Positions 19,786 to 28,634 of a stretch of DNA of 64,000 nucleotides are shown here, one piece after another. Location: contig NZ_JAUSVX010000001.1 in assembly GCF_030814995.1 (NCBI RefSeq), positions 682,001-746,000 on the forward strand, in the 5' to 3' direction. The notes under the pieces were generated by a model. It saw only the letters and a list, made by a program, of their open reading frames with translations. It was not told the origin of the DNA and did no database searches. The stretch comes from Labrys wisconsinensis (GTDB taxonomy: Bacteria; Pseudomonadota; Alphaproteobacteria; Rhizobiales; Labraceae). Every line of letters starts with the position of its first letter. The stretch's first letter is position 1. The translations under genes were made by a program, and so were the position numbers.

Positions 19786-20484
19786 ATGCACGACTTCGTG
19801 CAGATCGTCCAGGCCGTTGCTTGGCCACTTGTCGTCCTGGCAGCCTTGCTGCTCCTGCGTCGAGATCTCGCGAGCCTTGTCGATGAGATCGCTGGATCAT
19901 TCCGCAGAAGCAGGCGAATCAAATACAAGGGTTTTGGGGTGGCCCTCGAGCTTGCCGGTGAAATCGCTCAGGACACCGTCAAGCAAAGAACGAGCATCGA
20001 GCCTGCCGCCAATTCAGAGTCCGCGGAACGGGAGTTCGAAGCGCTGGCAGTCGCTTATCGTGATCTCAAAATTGCCGATCCAGCACAGCGTGCAGCCGAA
20101 CGAAGACGGCTGGCCGACCGGCTTGGTGGCTTGGCGATCGCGCTCCGCATTGATCGCCACAAGTTGAGCACCGGGCACGAAGGCGAGCGCGTTGCCTTGG
20201 CAACTGCTGTCTTGCTGAGCCCGGCACGAGGCGATCTCGGCCATCTGCTGTCCGCGGCCTCACCCCCTTCCGGCAGTTCGCTCTTTCGTTTCACGGGATA
20301 CCGGATCGTGTTGGCATTGACGCCGACGCTCTCGCACGAACGTGTCGGCAAGGGACAACTCGATCGTGTCGAGAAGATTTTGAATGTGGTTGAGCAGAAC
20401 GCGAATGCAGCGACCGATGAACCGCTTCAAACCTTGATTGACCGAACTCGGGCGGTGGTGGAGGAAATGCGGCGCGATCTTTGA
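19786..20484 (+). CDS. Hypothetical membrane-anchored protein with coiled-coil-like cytoplasmic part
   Basis: The 232-residue protein starts at ATG 19786, with GGGAGGG seven bases upstream. Residues about 8-26 (VQAVAWPLVVLAALLLL) form one membrane helix followed by basic residues (FRRSRRIKYKG), giving an N-out, C-in anchor. The rest is a charged helical region (SAEREFEALAVAYRDLK, AERRRLADRLGG) and a C-terminal domain I do not recognise. It is divergent from the DUF3990 operon and shares its low GC. It could be a sensor or membrane component of the same module or simply co-resident cargo. Confidence 0.7.
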   Translation: MHDFVQIVQAVAWPLVVLAALLLLRRDLASLVDEIAGSFRRSRRIKYKGFGVALELAGEIAQDTVKQRTSIEPAANSESAEREFEALAVAYRDLKIADPAQRAAERRRLADRLGGLAIALRIDRHKLSTGHEGERVALATAVLLSPARGDLGHLLSAASPPSGSSLFRFTGYRIVLALTPTLSHERVGKGQLDRVEKILNVVEQNANAATDEPLQTLIDRTRAVVEEMRRDL

Positions 20485-20529
20485 CCCCGGTCCGCAGGAT
20501 CTGATCCAACGTTGTCCGAGGTATTTGAC

Positions 20530-20790
20530 ATGCCCCGCTCCACAGAGCCAGCTCGACACACTCCCGGTTCTGGCACCATGCGTGCAACTGCCCCGAAGAG
20601 CTTCGAAGCCAAGCACGACACGGCCACGAGGCCCGAACCCAGAAACTGGGCCGCCGAGCTCGAGGCCTTGGACGAAGCCCTGGCGCGCGGCATCACAGAT
20701 GCTGAGGCTGAGCACGTCGTTCCCCTGGACGAGGCGTTTCGGCGCCTCCGCGACGAGCTCGGCCTCGAAGCCGACGACCGGCGGGCATGA
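20530..20790 (+). CDS. ParD-like antitoxin (toxin partner truncated)
   Basis: From ATG 20530 the product is 86 residues; ATG 20578 is an alternative. The C-terminal part, LDEALARGITDAEAEHVVPLDEAFRRLRDELGL, is the toxin-wrapping tail typical of short ParD-type antitoxins, while the N-terminal part is not a clear ribbon-helix-helix. The stop overlaps the ATG of a ParE-like gene by ATGA, as in intact parDE operons, but that toxin frame loses similarity after about a dozen codons. The antitoxin is therefore an orphan. Confidence 0.6.
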   Translation: MPRSTEPARHTPGSGTMRATAPKSFEAKHDTATRPEPRNWAAELEALDEALARGITDAEAEHVVPLDEAFRRLRDELGLEADDRRA

Positions 20791-20820
20791 GGGTCGTCGT
20801 CACCGAGGCGGCGCTCGACC
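20787..20820 (+). pseudogene. Truncated ParE-like toxin remnant
   Basis: ATG 20787 overlaps the antitoxin stop (ATGA) and opens with MRVVVTEAALD, the usual first strand of ParE/RelE toxins. After about residue 11 it runs into unrelated sequence ending at the 3' end of the leftward MFS gene (20855). Without the core and the C-terminal strand no toxin can be made. A deletion or recombination fused the remnant to the MFS gene's tail. Confidence 0.55.
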
Positions 20821-20854
20821 GAATGTTATTGCCGGCGGCGCGGCCTGCCCCGCC

Positions 20855-22189
20855 TCAGCCTGCCGTCGGGTCCTTCACCTTGCCGCTGATTGAGAGCACC
20901 AGGATGGCGGAGAGCAGCATCAGGGCGCCGACGATGACCATCGGCAGCTGGTAGAAACCGGTGAGGTCCTTGACCGCGCCGGTGATGTATGGCGCGGCGA
21001 AGCCGGCGATGTTGCCGATGGTGTTGATCAGGGCGACGCCCGCCGCCGCGCCCGCCCCGGCGAGGAAGCGCGAGGGGATGGCCCAGAAGTTCGGCAGCGC
21101 CGAGAAGATGGCGCAGGCCGTCAGCGTGATCGCCGCGATGGTGGCCTCCGGCGTGGTCATGAGCAGGGCCAGCGGGATGCTGACGGCGCCGACGAGCGCG
21201 GGGATGCCGACATGCCAGGTGCGCACGCCGCGCCTCGTCGCATCACGGCTCCAGAAGAACAGCACGATCGCCGCCGGCAGATAAGGGATCGCCGTGATCA
21301 GGCCCTTGTCGAACACGTCGAACTTGCTGCCGAACTTGGCCTCGAAGCCGGCGATGATGGTCGGCAGGAAGAAGGCCAGCGCATAGAGGCCGTAGACCAG
21401 GCCGAAATAGATCACGGAGAGGATCCAGACCCGGCCGTCGGTCAGCGCCTTGCCGACGGCGCGGCCATGGCCGCCGGCCTTGGCGCGGTCCTCCCTGGCG
21501 AGCTCGCCGTTCAGCCAGGTCTTCTCGGCCTGGCTGAGCCAGCTCGCCTCGTTCGGCGTGTCCGGCAGATAGAACCAGGTGACGATGCCGACGACGATCG
21601 CCGGCACGGCGACGCCGAAGAACATGATGCGCCAGCCCTCCAGGCCGAAGGCGCCGTGGGCCTGGATCAGCAGCGAGGCGAGCGGGGCGCCGATCACCGT
21701 GGTCAGCGGCTGGGCCAGGTAGAACAGCGCCAGAATCCCGGCGCGGTGGCGCGAGGGCACCCAGAGGCTGAGGAACAGGATGGCGCCGGGGAAGAAGCCG
21801 GCCTCGGCGACGCCGAGCAGGAAGCGCAGCACATAGAGCTCGGTGACGCTGCTGACCCAGGTGAACAGCAGCGCCACCACGCCCCAGGTGACCATGATGC
21901 GGGCGAGCCAGCGCCGGGCGCCGTAGCGGTGCAGGGCGAGGTTGCTCGGGATCTCCAGCACGATGTAGCCGAAGAAGAAGATGCCGGCGGCGAAGCCGAA
22001 CTGCGCCGCCGTGAGGCCGAGATCGGCGGTCATGCCGTTGGGGCCGGCGAAGGAGATCGCCGTGCGGTCGAGGAAGTTGATGAAGAACATCAGGCCGATG
22101 AACGGCACCAGCCGCCACGAGATCTTGCTGATGGCGGATTGCTCCGCTTGCTGCGCCGCGAGCGGGCGGGCGGTGACGGCTGCGTCCAA
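20855..22189 (-). CDS. MFS transporter, anion:cation symporter (ACS) family
   Basis: The protein has 444 residues from TTG 22189, chosen because GAGGAGG lies five bases upstream; the frame is open to 22246 but without such a site. It has about twelve membrane segments and the ACS-type first helix WRLVPFIGLMFFINFLDRTAISFAGP. The central loop carries YLPDTPNEASWLSQAEK, typical of carriers for tartrate, phthalate, glucarate and related organic anions. It imports one substrate with H+ or Na+. It is divergent from a LysR regulator with a strong palindrome between them. Confidence 0.9.
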   Translation of the reverse strand: MDAAVTARPLAAQQAEQSAISKISWRLVPFIGLMFFINFLDRTAISFAGPNGMTADLGLTAAQFGFAAGIFFFGYIVLEIPSNLALHRYGARRWLARIMVTWGVVALLFTWVSSVTELYVLRFLLGVAEAGFFPGAILFLSLWVPSRHRAGILALFYLAQPLTTVIGAPLASLLIQAHGAFGLEGWRIMFFGVAVPAIVVGIVTWFYLPDTPNEASWLSQAEKTWLNGELAREDRAKAGGHGRAVGKALTDGRVWILSVIYFGLVYGLYALAFFLPTIIAGFEAKFGSKFDVFDKGLITAIPYLPAAIVLFFWSRDATRRGVRTWHVGIPALVGAVSIPLALLMTTPEATIAAITLTACAIFSALPNFWAIPSRFLAGAGAAAGVALINTIGNIAGFAAPYITGAVKDLTGFYQLPMVIVGALMLLSAILVLSISGKVKDPTAG

Positions 22190-22437
22190 GGTTTCCTCCT
22201 CGCGCCGGCAGTCCCGGCCGCCTTCGCCCATGACGAAGCGGCGCACGGCCCTGCGGCGGCGGTCGTTCAGCTGAAGGGCGGGGTCGGACCGTGCGGCCGG
22301 CGGCTCATGGCGCCGGCCACGACGGCGCGCCGGCGTGAGGCGCGGGCCGTCTCCCGGAAAGCTTCTTGATTATAAGCACTTCCCCGAAAGTCTAGGCGGC
22401 GTTGGACTTCCCGCGCAATCGATTTATTGTCCGCCGC

Positions 22438-22456
22438 CTGTGAGCAGAACTCACAG
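22438..22456. promoter_or_regulatory. LysR operator candidate
   Basis: CTGTGAG-CAGAA-CTCACAG is a perfect inverted repeat with 7-base arms. It is 36 bases before the LysR ATG (22492) in the 302-base divergent region 22190-22491. An AT-richer stretch lies to its left (about 22365-22435), where the promoters are expected. Position and symmetry fit binding by the LysR protein to control itself and the MFS gene. Nothing else was recognised in this gap. Confidence 0.55.
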
Positions 22457-22491
22457 CACGTCCCTGCGTCTCCTTCGGAAGGCCCGTCGCC

Positions 22492-23439
22492 ATGCCCCAG
22501 CCGCTGCCCTCGCTGATCGCCCTCAAGGCCTTCGAGGCGACGGTGCGCCACCGCAGCATGAGCGAGGCCGCCGCGGAGCTCTACGTCACGCACGGCGCGG
22601 TCAGCCGCCACGTCAAGGCGCTGGAGGCGGCGCTCGGCGTGGTGCTGCTCAGCCGTAACGCCCGCTCGACCGACCCGACGCCCGAGGGCCTGCAGCTCGC
22701 CGAAGGCCTCGGCACCGCCTTTCGCCTGATCCAGGCCAGCGTCGAGCGCGTCAAGCCGGGGCCGCTGACCCTGTCCTGCTCCTCCTCGATCATGATGCGC
22801 TGGATCATCCCCAACATCGCCCGCTTCCACGCGCTGCATCCGCTGGTCGAGGTGCAGTTCAACCTGAACTTCGACCGGATCGACTTCATGCGCGACAAGG
22901 TCAGCCTGGCGATCCGCAGCAGCACCATCGCGCCGCCGCCCAACGCGGTCATCCGCGACCTGGCGGCGGAATGGATCGGCCCGGTCTGCTCGCCCGACTG
23001 TCTCAGCGCCTCGCCACTGCGGGCGCCGGCCGATCTCGCCGGGGCGCGGCTGTTGTCGACCAACACGCGGCCGCAGGCCTGGGAGGACTGGGTCGCCGCC
23101 ACGGGCCACGGCCTCGCCGACCTGCCGCTGCGCAGCAGCTTCGACCATTTCTATCTCCTGATCGAGGCGGCCGCCTGCGGCCTCGGCTGCGCCGTGGTGC
23201 CGAAGATGCTGGTGCTGGACGACCTGCGCTCCGGCCGCCTCGTCGCGCCTTTCGGCTTCGTGCCGGGGCCGCGGCGCCTCAAGCTCTGGGTCGCGCCCCA
23301 TATTGCCGGCCATCCCGACGCGCGGGCGCTCGAGCGCTGGCTGATCGAGGAGATGGCGGCGAGCCTCGCCCGCGACGAGGCCGGGCCCGGCCTTGTTTCC
23401 GGGCCCCGCCGGCAGGAGAGGCCCGGCGTTCCCGCCTGA
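22492..23439 (+). CDS. LysR-family transcriptional regulator (GcvA-like)
   Basis: The product is 315 residues. The N-terminal winged helix has the GcvA-type pattern LPSLIALKAFEATVRHRSMSEAA followed by YVTHGAVSRHVKALE. The effector domain (about 90-300) contains LTLSCSSSIMMRWIIP and EAAACGLGCAVVPKMLV. The last 20 residues are a loose Arg/Gly/Pro tail. It is divergent from the ACS-type MFS carrier, which is its likely target, probably with the carried anion as coinducer. It ends 12 bases from the convergent epimerase gene. Confidence 0.9.
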   Translation: MPQPLPSLIALKAFEATVRHRSMSEAAAELYVTHGAVSRHVKALEAALGVVLLSRNARSTDPTPEGLQLAEGLGTAFRLIQASVERVKPGPLTLSCSSSIMMRWIIPNIARFHALHPLVEVQFNLNFDRIDFMRDKVSLAIRSSTIAPPPNAVIRDLAAEWIGPVCSPDCLSASPLRAPADLAGARLLSTNTRPQAWEDWVAATGHGLADLPLRSSFDHFYLLIEAAACGLGCAVVPKMLVLDDLRSGRLVAPFGFVPGPRRLKLWVAPHIAGHPDARALERWLIEEMAASLARDEAGPGLVSGPRRQERPGVPA

Positions 23440-23451
23440 CCTCCCGGCCTT

Positions 23452-24411
23452 TCAGGGCGCCACCGGCGCCGGGAGCGCGGCCTCGAAGGCGGCGATGGTC
23501 CGCCGCAGGCCGGTCTCCAGCGGCACCGTCGGCTGCCAGGCGAGGAGCTCGCGCGCCAGCGTGATGTCGGGCCGGCGCCGGCGCGGGTCGTCCTCGGGCA
23601 GCGGCCTGCGGACCAGCCGGGAGCGCGAGCCCGTGAGCGCGATCACCATCCGGGCGAGGTCGCCGATCGAGCATTCCTGCGGATTGCCGAGATTGACCGG
23701 GCCGGTGACGTCGTCCGGCGTCTCCATCAGCCGCACCAGGCCGTCGATCATGTCGTCGACATAGCAGAACGAGCGGGTCTGCGAGCCGTCGCCGAAGATG
23801 GTGATGTCCTGCCCGGCGAGCGCCTGGGCGATGAAGCTGGAGACGACGCGTCCATCCTCCGCGCGCATGCGCGGGCCGTAGGTGTTGAAGATCCGGGCGA
23901 TCTTCACCGGCATGGCGTACTGGCGGCGATGATCGGCGAAGAGCGTCTCGGCGCAGCGCTTGCCCTCGTCGTAGCAGGCGCGCTCGCCGAGCGGATTGAC
24001 GTTGCCCCAATAGGTCTCCGACTGTGGGTGCTGGACCGGGTCGCCATAGACCTCAGAGGTCGAGGCCTGCAGGATGCGGGTCCGGCCGCGCCGGGCCAGG
24101 GTCAGCATGTTGAGGGCGCCGAGCACGCTGGTGCGCAGGGTGCGGATCGGCGCCGCACGGTACTGGGCCGGGCTGGCGGGGCAGGCGAGGTTGTAGATCC
24201 GGTCGACCTCGGCGTCGAAGGCCTCGGCCACGTCGCCGCGCACGAAGGTGAAGCGCGGGTCGCCGAGCCAATGCCGGACATTGTCGAGCGAGCCGGTGGA
24301 CAGGTCGTCGAGGCAGATCGTCTCGATGCCGCGCCGCAGGAGATGGTCACACAGATGCGACCCCAGGAACCCCGCCCCACCGGTCACCAGCACACGCTTT
24401 GCCACGGGCAT
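23452..24411 (-). CDS. NAD-dependent sugar-nucleotide epimerase/dehydratase, UDP-xylose synthase-like
   Basis: The protein is 319 residues from ATG 24411 ([20 protein letters not shown]). The Rossmann glycine motif GGAGFLG is at 11-17. The catalytic Thr/Ser lies in [15 protein letters not shown], and Tyr147-x3-Lys151 in [20 protein letters not shown] and CYDEGKR are characteristic of UDP-glucuronate decarboxylases (UXS), which make UDP-xylose. It would supply a nucleotide sugar for polysaccharide synthesis, which fits the large glycosyltransferase 600 bases away on the other strand. Confidence 0.88.
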   Translation of the reverse strand: MPVAKRVLVTGGAGFLGSHLCDHLLRRGIETICLDDLSTGSLDNVRHWLGDPRFTFVRGDVAEAFDAEVDRIYNLACPASPAQYRAAPIRTLRTSVLGALNMLTLARRGRTRILQASTSEVYGDPVQHPQSETYWGNVNPLGERACYDEGKRCAETLFADHRRQYAMPVKIARIFNTYGPRMRAEDGRVVSSFIAQALAGQDITIFGDGSQTRSFCYVDDMIDGLVRLMETPDDVTGPVNLGNPQECSIGDLARMVIALTGSRSRLVRRPLPEDDPRRRRPDITLARELLAWQPTVPLETGLRRTIAAFEAALPAPVAP

Positions 24412-24595
24412 TCCGCCACTCCCGGTTCCAGGCGGCCCCCGCGCCGACCTCCACCAACCGGGTCGAACCGCTCGCGGCGGACCGGCGGCACGGCCGGCGC
24501 GCTCCAAAAATTCACGCCGGCCACGATCGAGCATTGCCGTATTGTCAGCTTTATGCAAGCCTGCGCGCAGGCTGGACATTCCCTAGAGGCACGGC

Positions 24596-25027
24596 ATGGA
24601 CAAGCTTGCCACGCTGAGTACTGTCACCCGCTCCCTCATGTTGAGCGTCGGCCTCGGCGCGCCCGTTGCGTTGACCGCCTGCTCCACCAACCAGACGCCG
24701 CAGCCGGCGATGATGGCGCCCGAGGCGGGCGGCGAGCAGCAGGCCCTGCAGGAGGCCATGGCCTCGCGCAGCCCGCGCGATGCCACCCAGTTTCTGCGGA
24801 GCTATCCCCGCAGCCGCTCGATTCCCTCGCTTCTCGCCTCCCTGCCGCCGAGCAGCCTGCACGCCATCCCGCGCGGAGCGATCGCCGGGCTGCCGCGCCA
24901 GACGCTCTGCCGGATCGACCCGGCCCTCCTCGGCGAGCTGCGGATCCGCCCGGCGTGCTCGCCCGTGGCCGAGGCCGCGCCGCCGCGCATCAGCGGCGGT
25001 GGTGGCGGAGGCGGCGGCCGCTACTGA
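24596..25027 (+). CDS. Hypothetical lipoprotein
   Basis: The 143-residue product begins with a signal peptide and a lipobox, VALTAC (Cys near residue 29), so it is probably a periplasmic or outer-membrane lipoprotein. The middle has LRSYPRSRSIPSLLASLPPSSL, and the C-terminus is glycine-rich (eight Gly in a row before RY). No family is recognised. It ends 11 bases before the ATG of the large glycosyltransferase and is probably cotranscribed with it. It could be a small envelope partner of the polysaccharide machinery. Confidence 0.7.
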   Translation: MDKLATLSTVTRSLMLSVGLGAPVALTACSTNQTPQPAMMAPEAGGEQQALQEAMASRSPRDATQFLRSYPRSRSIPSLLASLPPSSLHAIPRGAIAGLPRQTLCRIDPALLGELRIRPACSPVAEAAPPRISGGGGGGGGRY

Positions 25028-25037
25028 CCGGCCGGGC

Positions 25038-28000
25038 ATGTCGCTGCCGCGGCTGCTGGCCGTCACGGACGAAGCCTGGCCGTTCGACGCTGCGCAGACC
25101 TGCCGCGAGCTCACGGCCCGCGGCTTTGCCGCCGAGACGGTGGCGCCGTCCGACCTTGCCGACGCGATCCTTCGACGGCGCGCGCTGCCCGGCGGGCAGC
25201 GCTGGCGTCCGGTGGTCCTCGGGCTGGCCCGGTCCGCCGGGTCCATCGCGGCGCTGCTGCCCGGGCCTGCGCCTCCCGCCCTTCTGCTGATCGAGGAGAG
25301 CTGGCTCGACGACCGCTTCTGCCTGCGCGAGGCGGGGCCGGGCTGGCCGGCCGGCAGCCTGGTCCAGGCGCTCTGGCCGGAGCGGCGGCGCGGGCTCGAT
25401 GCGGCCCTGGTGCGCGACGCGCTCGCCGCCGTGCCGCCCGTCGCCGCCCGCCGCCCGGCCGAGGCGGCGCCCACCTGGCTCACGGTTCGCGGTCCAACGA
25501 CGGATCCCGCCGCGCTGGCGCGGGTCGCCGCCATCGCCGAGCGCCACGGGGTCGCGGTGCGCCTGTGCGAGGACGGCCGCGACCTCGCCGTCGCGGGGAC
25601 GATGGTGTTCCTGCACCCGGCGCAGAGCGGCTGGCGCGCCCTGGCCGCCGGCTGCGAGGTGGCAGCGCCGGGGAGCGCGCCCTATGCGGGCCTCGGCGTC
25701 ACCTGGGATCTCGACGACGATGCCGAGCTCGACGCCCTGGCCGGGGTCACCTCGGCCGACGCAGGGCGGCGCAGCCGCCGCGACGCGGTCCGGCAGCTCC
25801 TGGCGGCCGACATCCTGTTCGCCGCCTTCCCGCCGCGTCCGGCCCTTGCGGCAGCGCGCCTCGCCGAGCTGATCGAGGCACGTGCGCCGCCGCAGGAGCC
25901 GACGATCAGCATCATCGTCAACAATTACAATTACGGCGCGTATGTCGGCGAGGCCATCGCCAGCGCGCTGGCGCAGGCCCGGCCGGCCGACGAGGTCATC
26001 GTCGTCGACGACGGCTCGACCGACGGGTCGACCGATGTCATCGCCGGCTTCCCCGCGGTGACGACGGTGTTCAAGCGCAATGGCGGCCAGGCCTCGGCCT
26101 TCAATGCCGGCTTTGCCCGGGCGACCGGCGACGTCATCCTGTTCCTCGATGCCGACGACCGCCTGCTGCCCGATGCGGTCGCGCGCGTCGCCGCCGCCTG
26201 GCGGCCGGGAACGGCCCGCCTGCAGTTCGCGCTGGAGGCGATCGACCGGGCCGGCCGCTCGCTCGGCCTCTATCCCGGCAGCCTCGAGCTCACCCGCGGC
26301 GACCAGGCCGGCCCCGTGCTCGCCCACGGCCTGCATCCCTTCATGCCGACTTCCGGCAATGCCTTTGCCCGCTGGGCGCTCGAGCGCATCCTGCCGATGC
26401 CGGAGCCGCACTGGCGCATCTGCGCCGACCTCTATCTCGTGCTCGCCGCCGCCATGGCCGGCCCGGTGGCGCGCCTCGAGGCCGTGCTCGGCCAATACCG
26501 CGTCCACGGCGCCAACGCCTTCTACCACCCGCTCGGCGAGTCCGCCGCCTTCGCCCGCAAGAACCTGCCATCCCATATCGCCGCCTGGCGCGACCTCGCG
26601 GCCGCGCTCGGGCGCATCGCCGGCCGGCCCGCCGCGGTCGGGATCTGGCGTCTTCGCCTGCACCGGCGCGTGCTGCTCGCCGCCTTCGATCGCGGGGGCC
26701 GCCGGGCGCAGCGCCTGCGCGAGGCGCTGCGGGCCGCGGCCCTCGCCGCCACCGTCGCCGACGTCCCCGCCGGCCTGCGGCTGCGGCACGCGGCGCTGCC
26801 CCTGCGCCTCGCCGCCATGGCCCTGCTCGGCCGCCGCCCGCCCCCGGCCTCGGCGCCCCTGCGCTGGCCGCGCTCCGCCCCGGCCGACCCGGTGCTCGAG
26901 AGCGGGCCGTCGACCTGGCCGCTGCTCGGCCACGGCGCGACCCTCGACGCGCGCGATGCCCCGGCGCTGCGGGAGGCGCTGGGCTGGGGCTGGGACTGGA
27001 GCGCGGCCGAGGCGGGCGCCGCCATGATCGAGGACGAAGCCAGCCTCGCCTTCGTCCTGCCGCCGTCCGTCCACGGCCATTGGCGCGTCAGCCTCACCTT
27101 CTCGGTCGCGCCCGAGCTCCTGCGGCTGCGCATCGAGATCAATGGCGAGGATGTCGGAGCCGCGGCGGTCGATGCCCGCGGGCGCCTGGCGCTCGCCATC
27201 CCCGATCGCCTGCTGCGCCACGACCGGCCGGACGGATGCTCCTGCCTGCTCAGCCTGTCCCTGCCGGAGGCGGGCCGCGTCCGTCCCGTGCTGGCCGGCC
27301 TCGGCGTGCGGATGCTGCCGACCGGCTCGGCCCGCATCGCGCCGCGGCTGGAGGCCGGCCGGTTCCTGGCCGTCGGCGCGGCCGCAGCCGGCAACGCCCT
27401 GCTCGCCGACGGCTGGGGCTGGCCGGAGGCCGGCGGGGCGGCGATGGCCGAGACGCGGGCGGCCCTCGTCTTCGCCGCGCCGCTCGGCCGCAGCACCGGC
27501 GCTCTGCGCCTGGAGCTGGACGCGGCCACGGCGGACGGCCCGGTGCTCCCGGCCGCCTTCGTCAACGGCGAGCCGGCCGCGCTGCACAGGTCGGGCGATC
27601 CGCGCTTTGCCACCGTCCTCGTCGAGCCCGCGGCGATCGATGCCGACGGCTTCGTCCGCCTCGAGCTGGTGGCGCGCGAGGACCTCGCCACCGGCGCCTG
27701 GCCCCGCACGGTGCTGCGCGGTCTGCGCCTCGACGACCTCGGCCGCGACCGGCGGCTCGCCTTCGACCGGCGCTACGACTTCGCCGATCCCGCCGGCCCG
27801 CTTCACGCCCGGGGCCTCGCCGCCAACGGGACGCTGGTCGGCCCGGACGCGCTGGTGCAATTCGAGCCGATCCCGGGCGGGGGCGAGCTCGTGCTCGAGC
27901 TCTTCCTGGCCGGCGGCGGGGATGGCCGCGTCGACCTGACCATCGGCGGGCGTCACATCCCGGCCGTGATCGGCGGCGTCGGCCGGGCGAGGCTGCGCAT

Positions 28001-28529
28001 CGCCCCGGCGCCGACCGTCACGCTGCGGATCGCCTTCGCCGGTCACGGACACCTCGCCTGCGCCTGGCTCGCCCTGGCGCCGGCCGAGCCCGACCCGGCG
28101 CCTGCCCTCCCCGCCGAGCCGCAGGCCATGCTCGATGCGGCAGTGCTGCAGGCTCACGCCGTGCGCCGCGCCGACTGGCATCCCGCCGTCGACGGCGTGC
28201 TCTGGCTGGCGGGCGATGCCGGCGAGCTCGACATCGCCGTCGACCCGCAGCGCCACGCGCGCATCGAGGTGACGCTCGTGCTGGTCGAAGCCATGGGGCA
28301 GGCGCTCGACATCGCCTGGCAGGGCATCGTCGTCACCGCGACCCGCTCGGGCGTGCACACCCTTCCCGTTCCGCCCGGGACGCCCACCGGCCCGGCGCGC
28401 CTCGCCTTCCGCAGCCGCCTGCTCGTCAATGTCGGCGTGCTGGCCGGGGAAGCCAACGAGGACATGCTCGGCGGCGGGGTGGCCGGGATCGCGCTGCCTG
28501 TTCCGACGGGGACACCGGCGCCCGGCTGA
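25038..28529 (+). CDS. Very large family 2 glycosyltransferase with duplicated C-terminal modules
   Basis: The protein is 1163 residues from ATG 25038 (MSLPRLLAVTDEAWPFD). Residues 1-285 form an N-terminal domain with Rossmann-like hydrophobic strands but no clear family. A GT-A domain starts at about 289 (ISIIVNNYNYGAYVGEAIAS), has VIVVDDGSTDGSTDV and a DxD-type FLDADDRLLPDA (Asp371), and ends near 520. The remaining 600 residues look like beta-rich binding modules; the motif GWGW...GAAM.E..A.L.F occurs near 649 and again near 792, pointing to an internal duplication. No membrane segment is evident, so it probably acts in the cytoplasm or at the membrane face on a nucleotide-sugar donor. Most GT2 enzymes are 250-400 residues. 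Confidence 0.85.
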   Translation: MSLPRLLAVTDEAWPFDAAQTCRELTARGFAAETVAPSDLADAILRRRALPGGQRWRPVVLGLARSAGSIAALLPGPAPPALLLIEESWLDDRFCLREAGPGWPAGSLVQALWPERRRGLDAALVRDALAAVPPVAARRPAEAAPTWLTVRGPTTDPAALARVAAIAERHGVAVRLCEDGRDLAVAGTMVFLHPAQSGWRALAAGCEVAAPGSAPYAGLGVTWDLDDDAELDALAGVTSADAGRRSRRDAVRQLLAADILFAAFPPRPALAAARLAELIEARAPPQEPTISIIVNNYNYGAYVGEAIASALAQARPADEVIVVDDGSTDGSTDVIAGFPAVTTVFKRNGGQASAFNAGFARATGDVILFLDADDRLLPDAVARVAAAWRPGTARLQFALEAIDRAGRSLGLYPGSLELTRGDQAGPVLAHGLHPFMPTSGNAFARWALERILPMPEPHWRICADLYLVLAAAMAGPVARLEAVLGQYRVHGANAFYHPLGESAAFARKNLPSHIAAWRDLAAALGRIAGRPAAVGIWRLRLHRRVLLAAFDRGGRRAQRLREALRAAALAATVADVPAGLRLRHAALPLRLAAMALLGRRPPPASAPLRWPRSAPADPVLESGPSTWPLLGHGATLDARDAPALREALGWGWDWSAAEAGAAMIEDEASLAFVLPPSVHGHWRVSLTFSVAPELLRLRIEINGEDVGAAAVDARGRLALAIPDRLLRHDRPDGCSCLLSLSLPEAGRVRPVLAGLGVRMLPTGSARIAPRLEAGRFLAVGAAAAGNALLADGWGWPEAGGAAMAETRAALVFAAPLGRSTGALRLELDAATADGPVLPAAFVNGEPAALHRSGDPRFATVLVEPAAIDADGFVRLELVAREDLATGAWPRTVLRGLRLDDLGRDRRLAFDRRYDFADPAGPLHARGLAANGTLVGPDALVQFEPIPGGGELVLELFLAGGGDGRVDLTIGGRHIPAVIGGVGRARLRIAPAPTVTLRIAFAGHGHLACAWLALAPAEPDPAPALPAEPQAMLDAAVLQAHAVRRADWHPAVDGVLWLAGDAGELDIAVDPQRHARIEVTLVLVEAMGQALDIAWQGIVVTATRSGVHTLPVPPGTPTGPARLAFRSRLLVNVGVLAGEANEDMLGGGVAGIALPVPTGTPAPG

Positions 28530-28531
28530 AC

Positions 28532-28560
28532 TTGACGGAGATGGAGCGCAAATCTAGCAT
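28532..28560 (+). promoter_or_regulatory. Sigma-70-type promoter for the caspase/SUMF1 operon
   Basis: TTGACG (28532-28537), a 17-base spacer and TAGCAT (28555-28560) make a good housekeeping promoter in an AT-richer gap right after the glycosyltransferase stop. It lies 75 bases before ATG 28635. This suggests the caspase operon is transcribed separately from the glycosyltransferase gene. Confidence 0.55.
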
Positions 28561-28634
28561 TTCTTTATTCTTGACGGCGGTCCCTTCTACTATCACTGGC
28601 CGGTATCGTGAGCAGGATTTGCAGAACCGGACAT

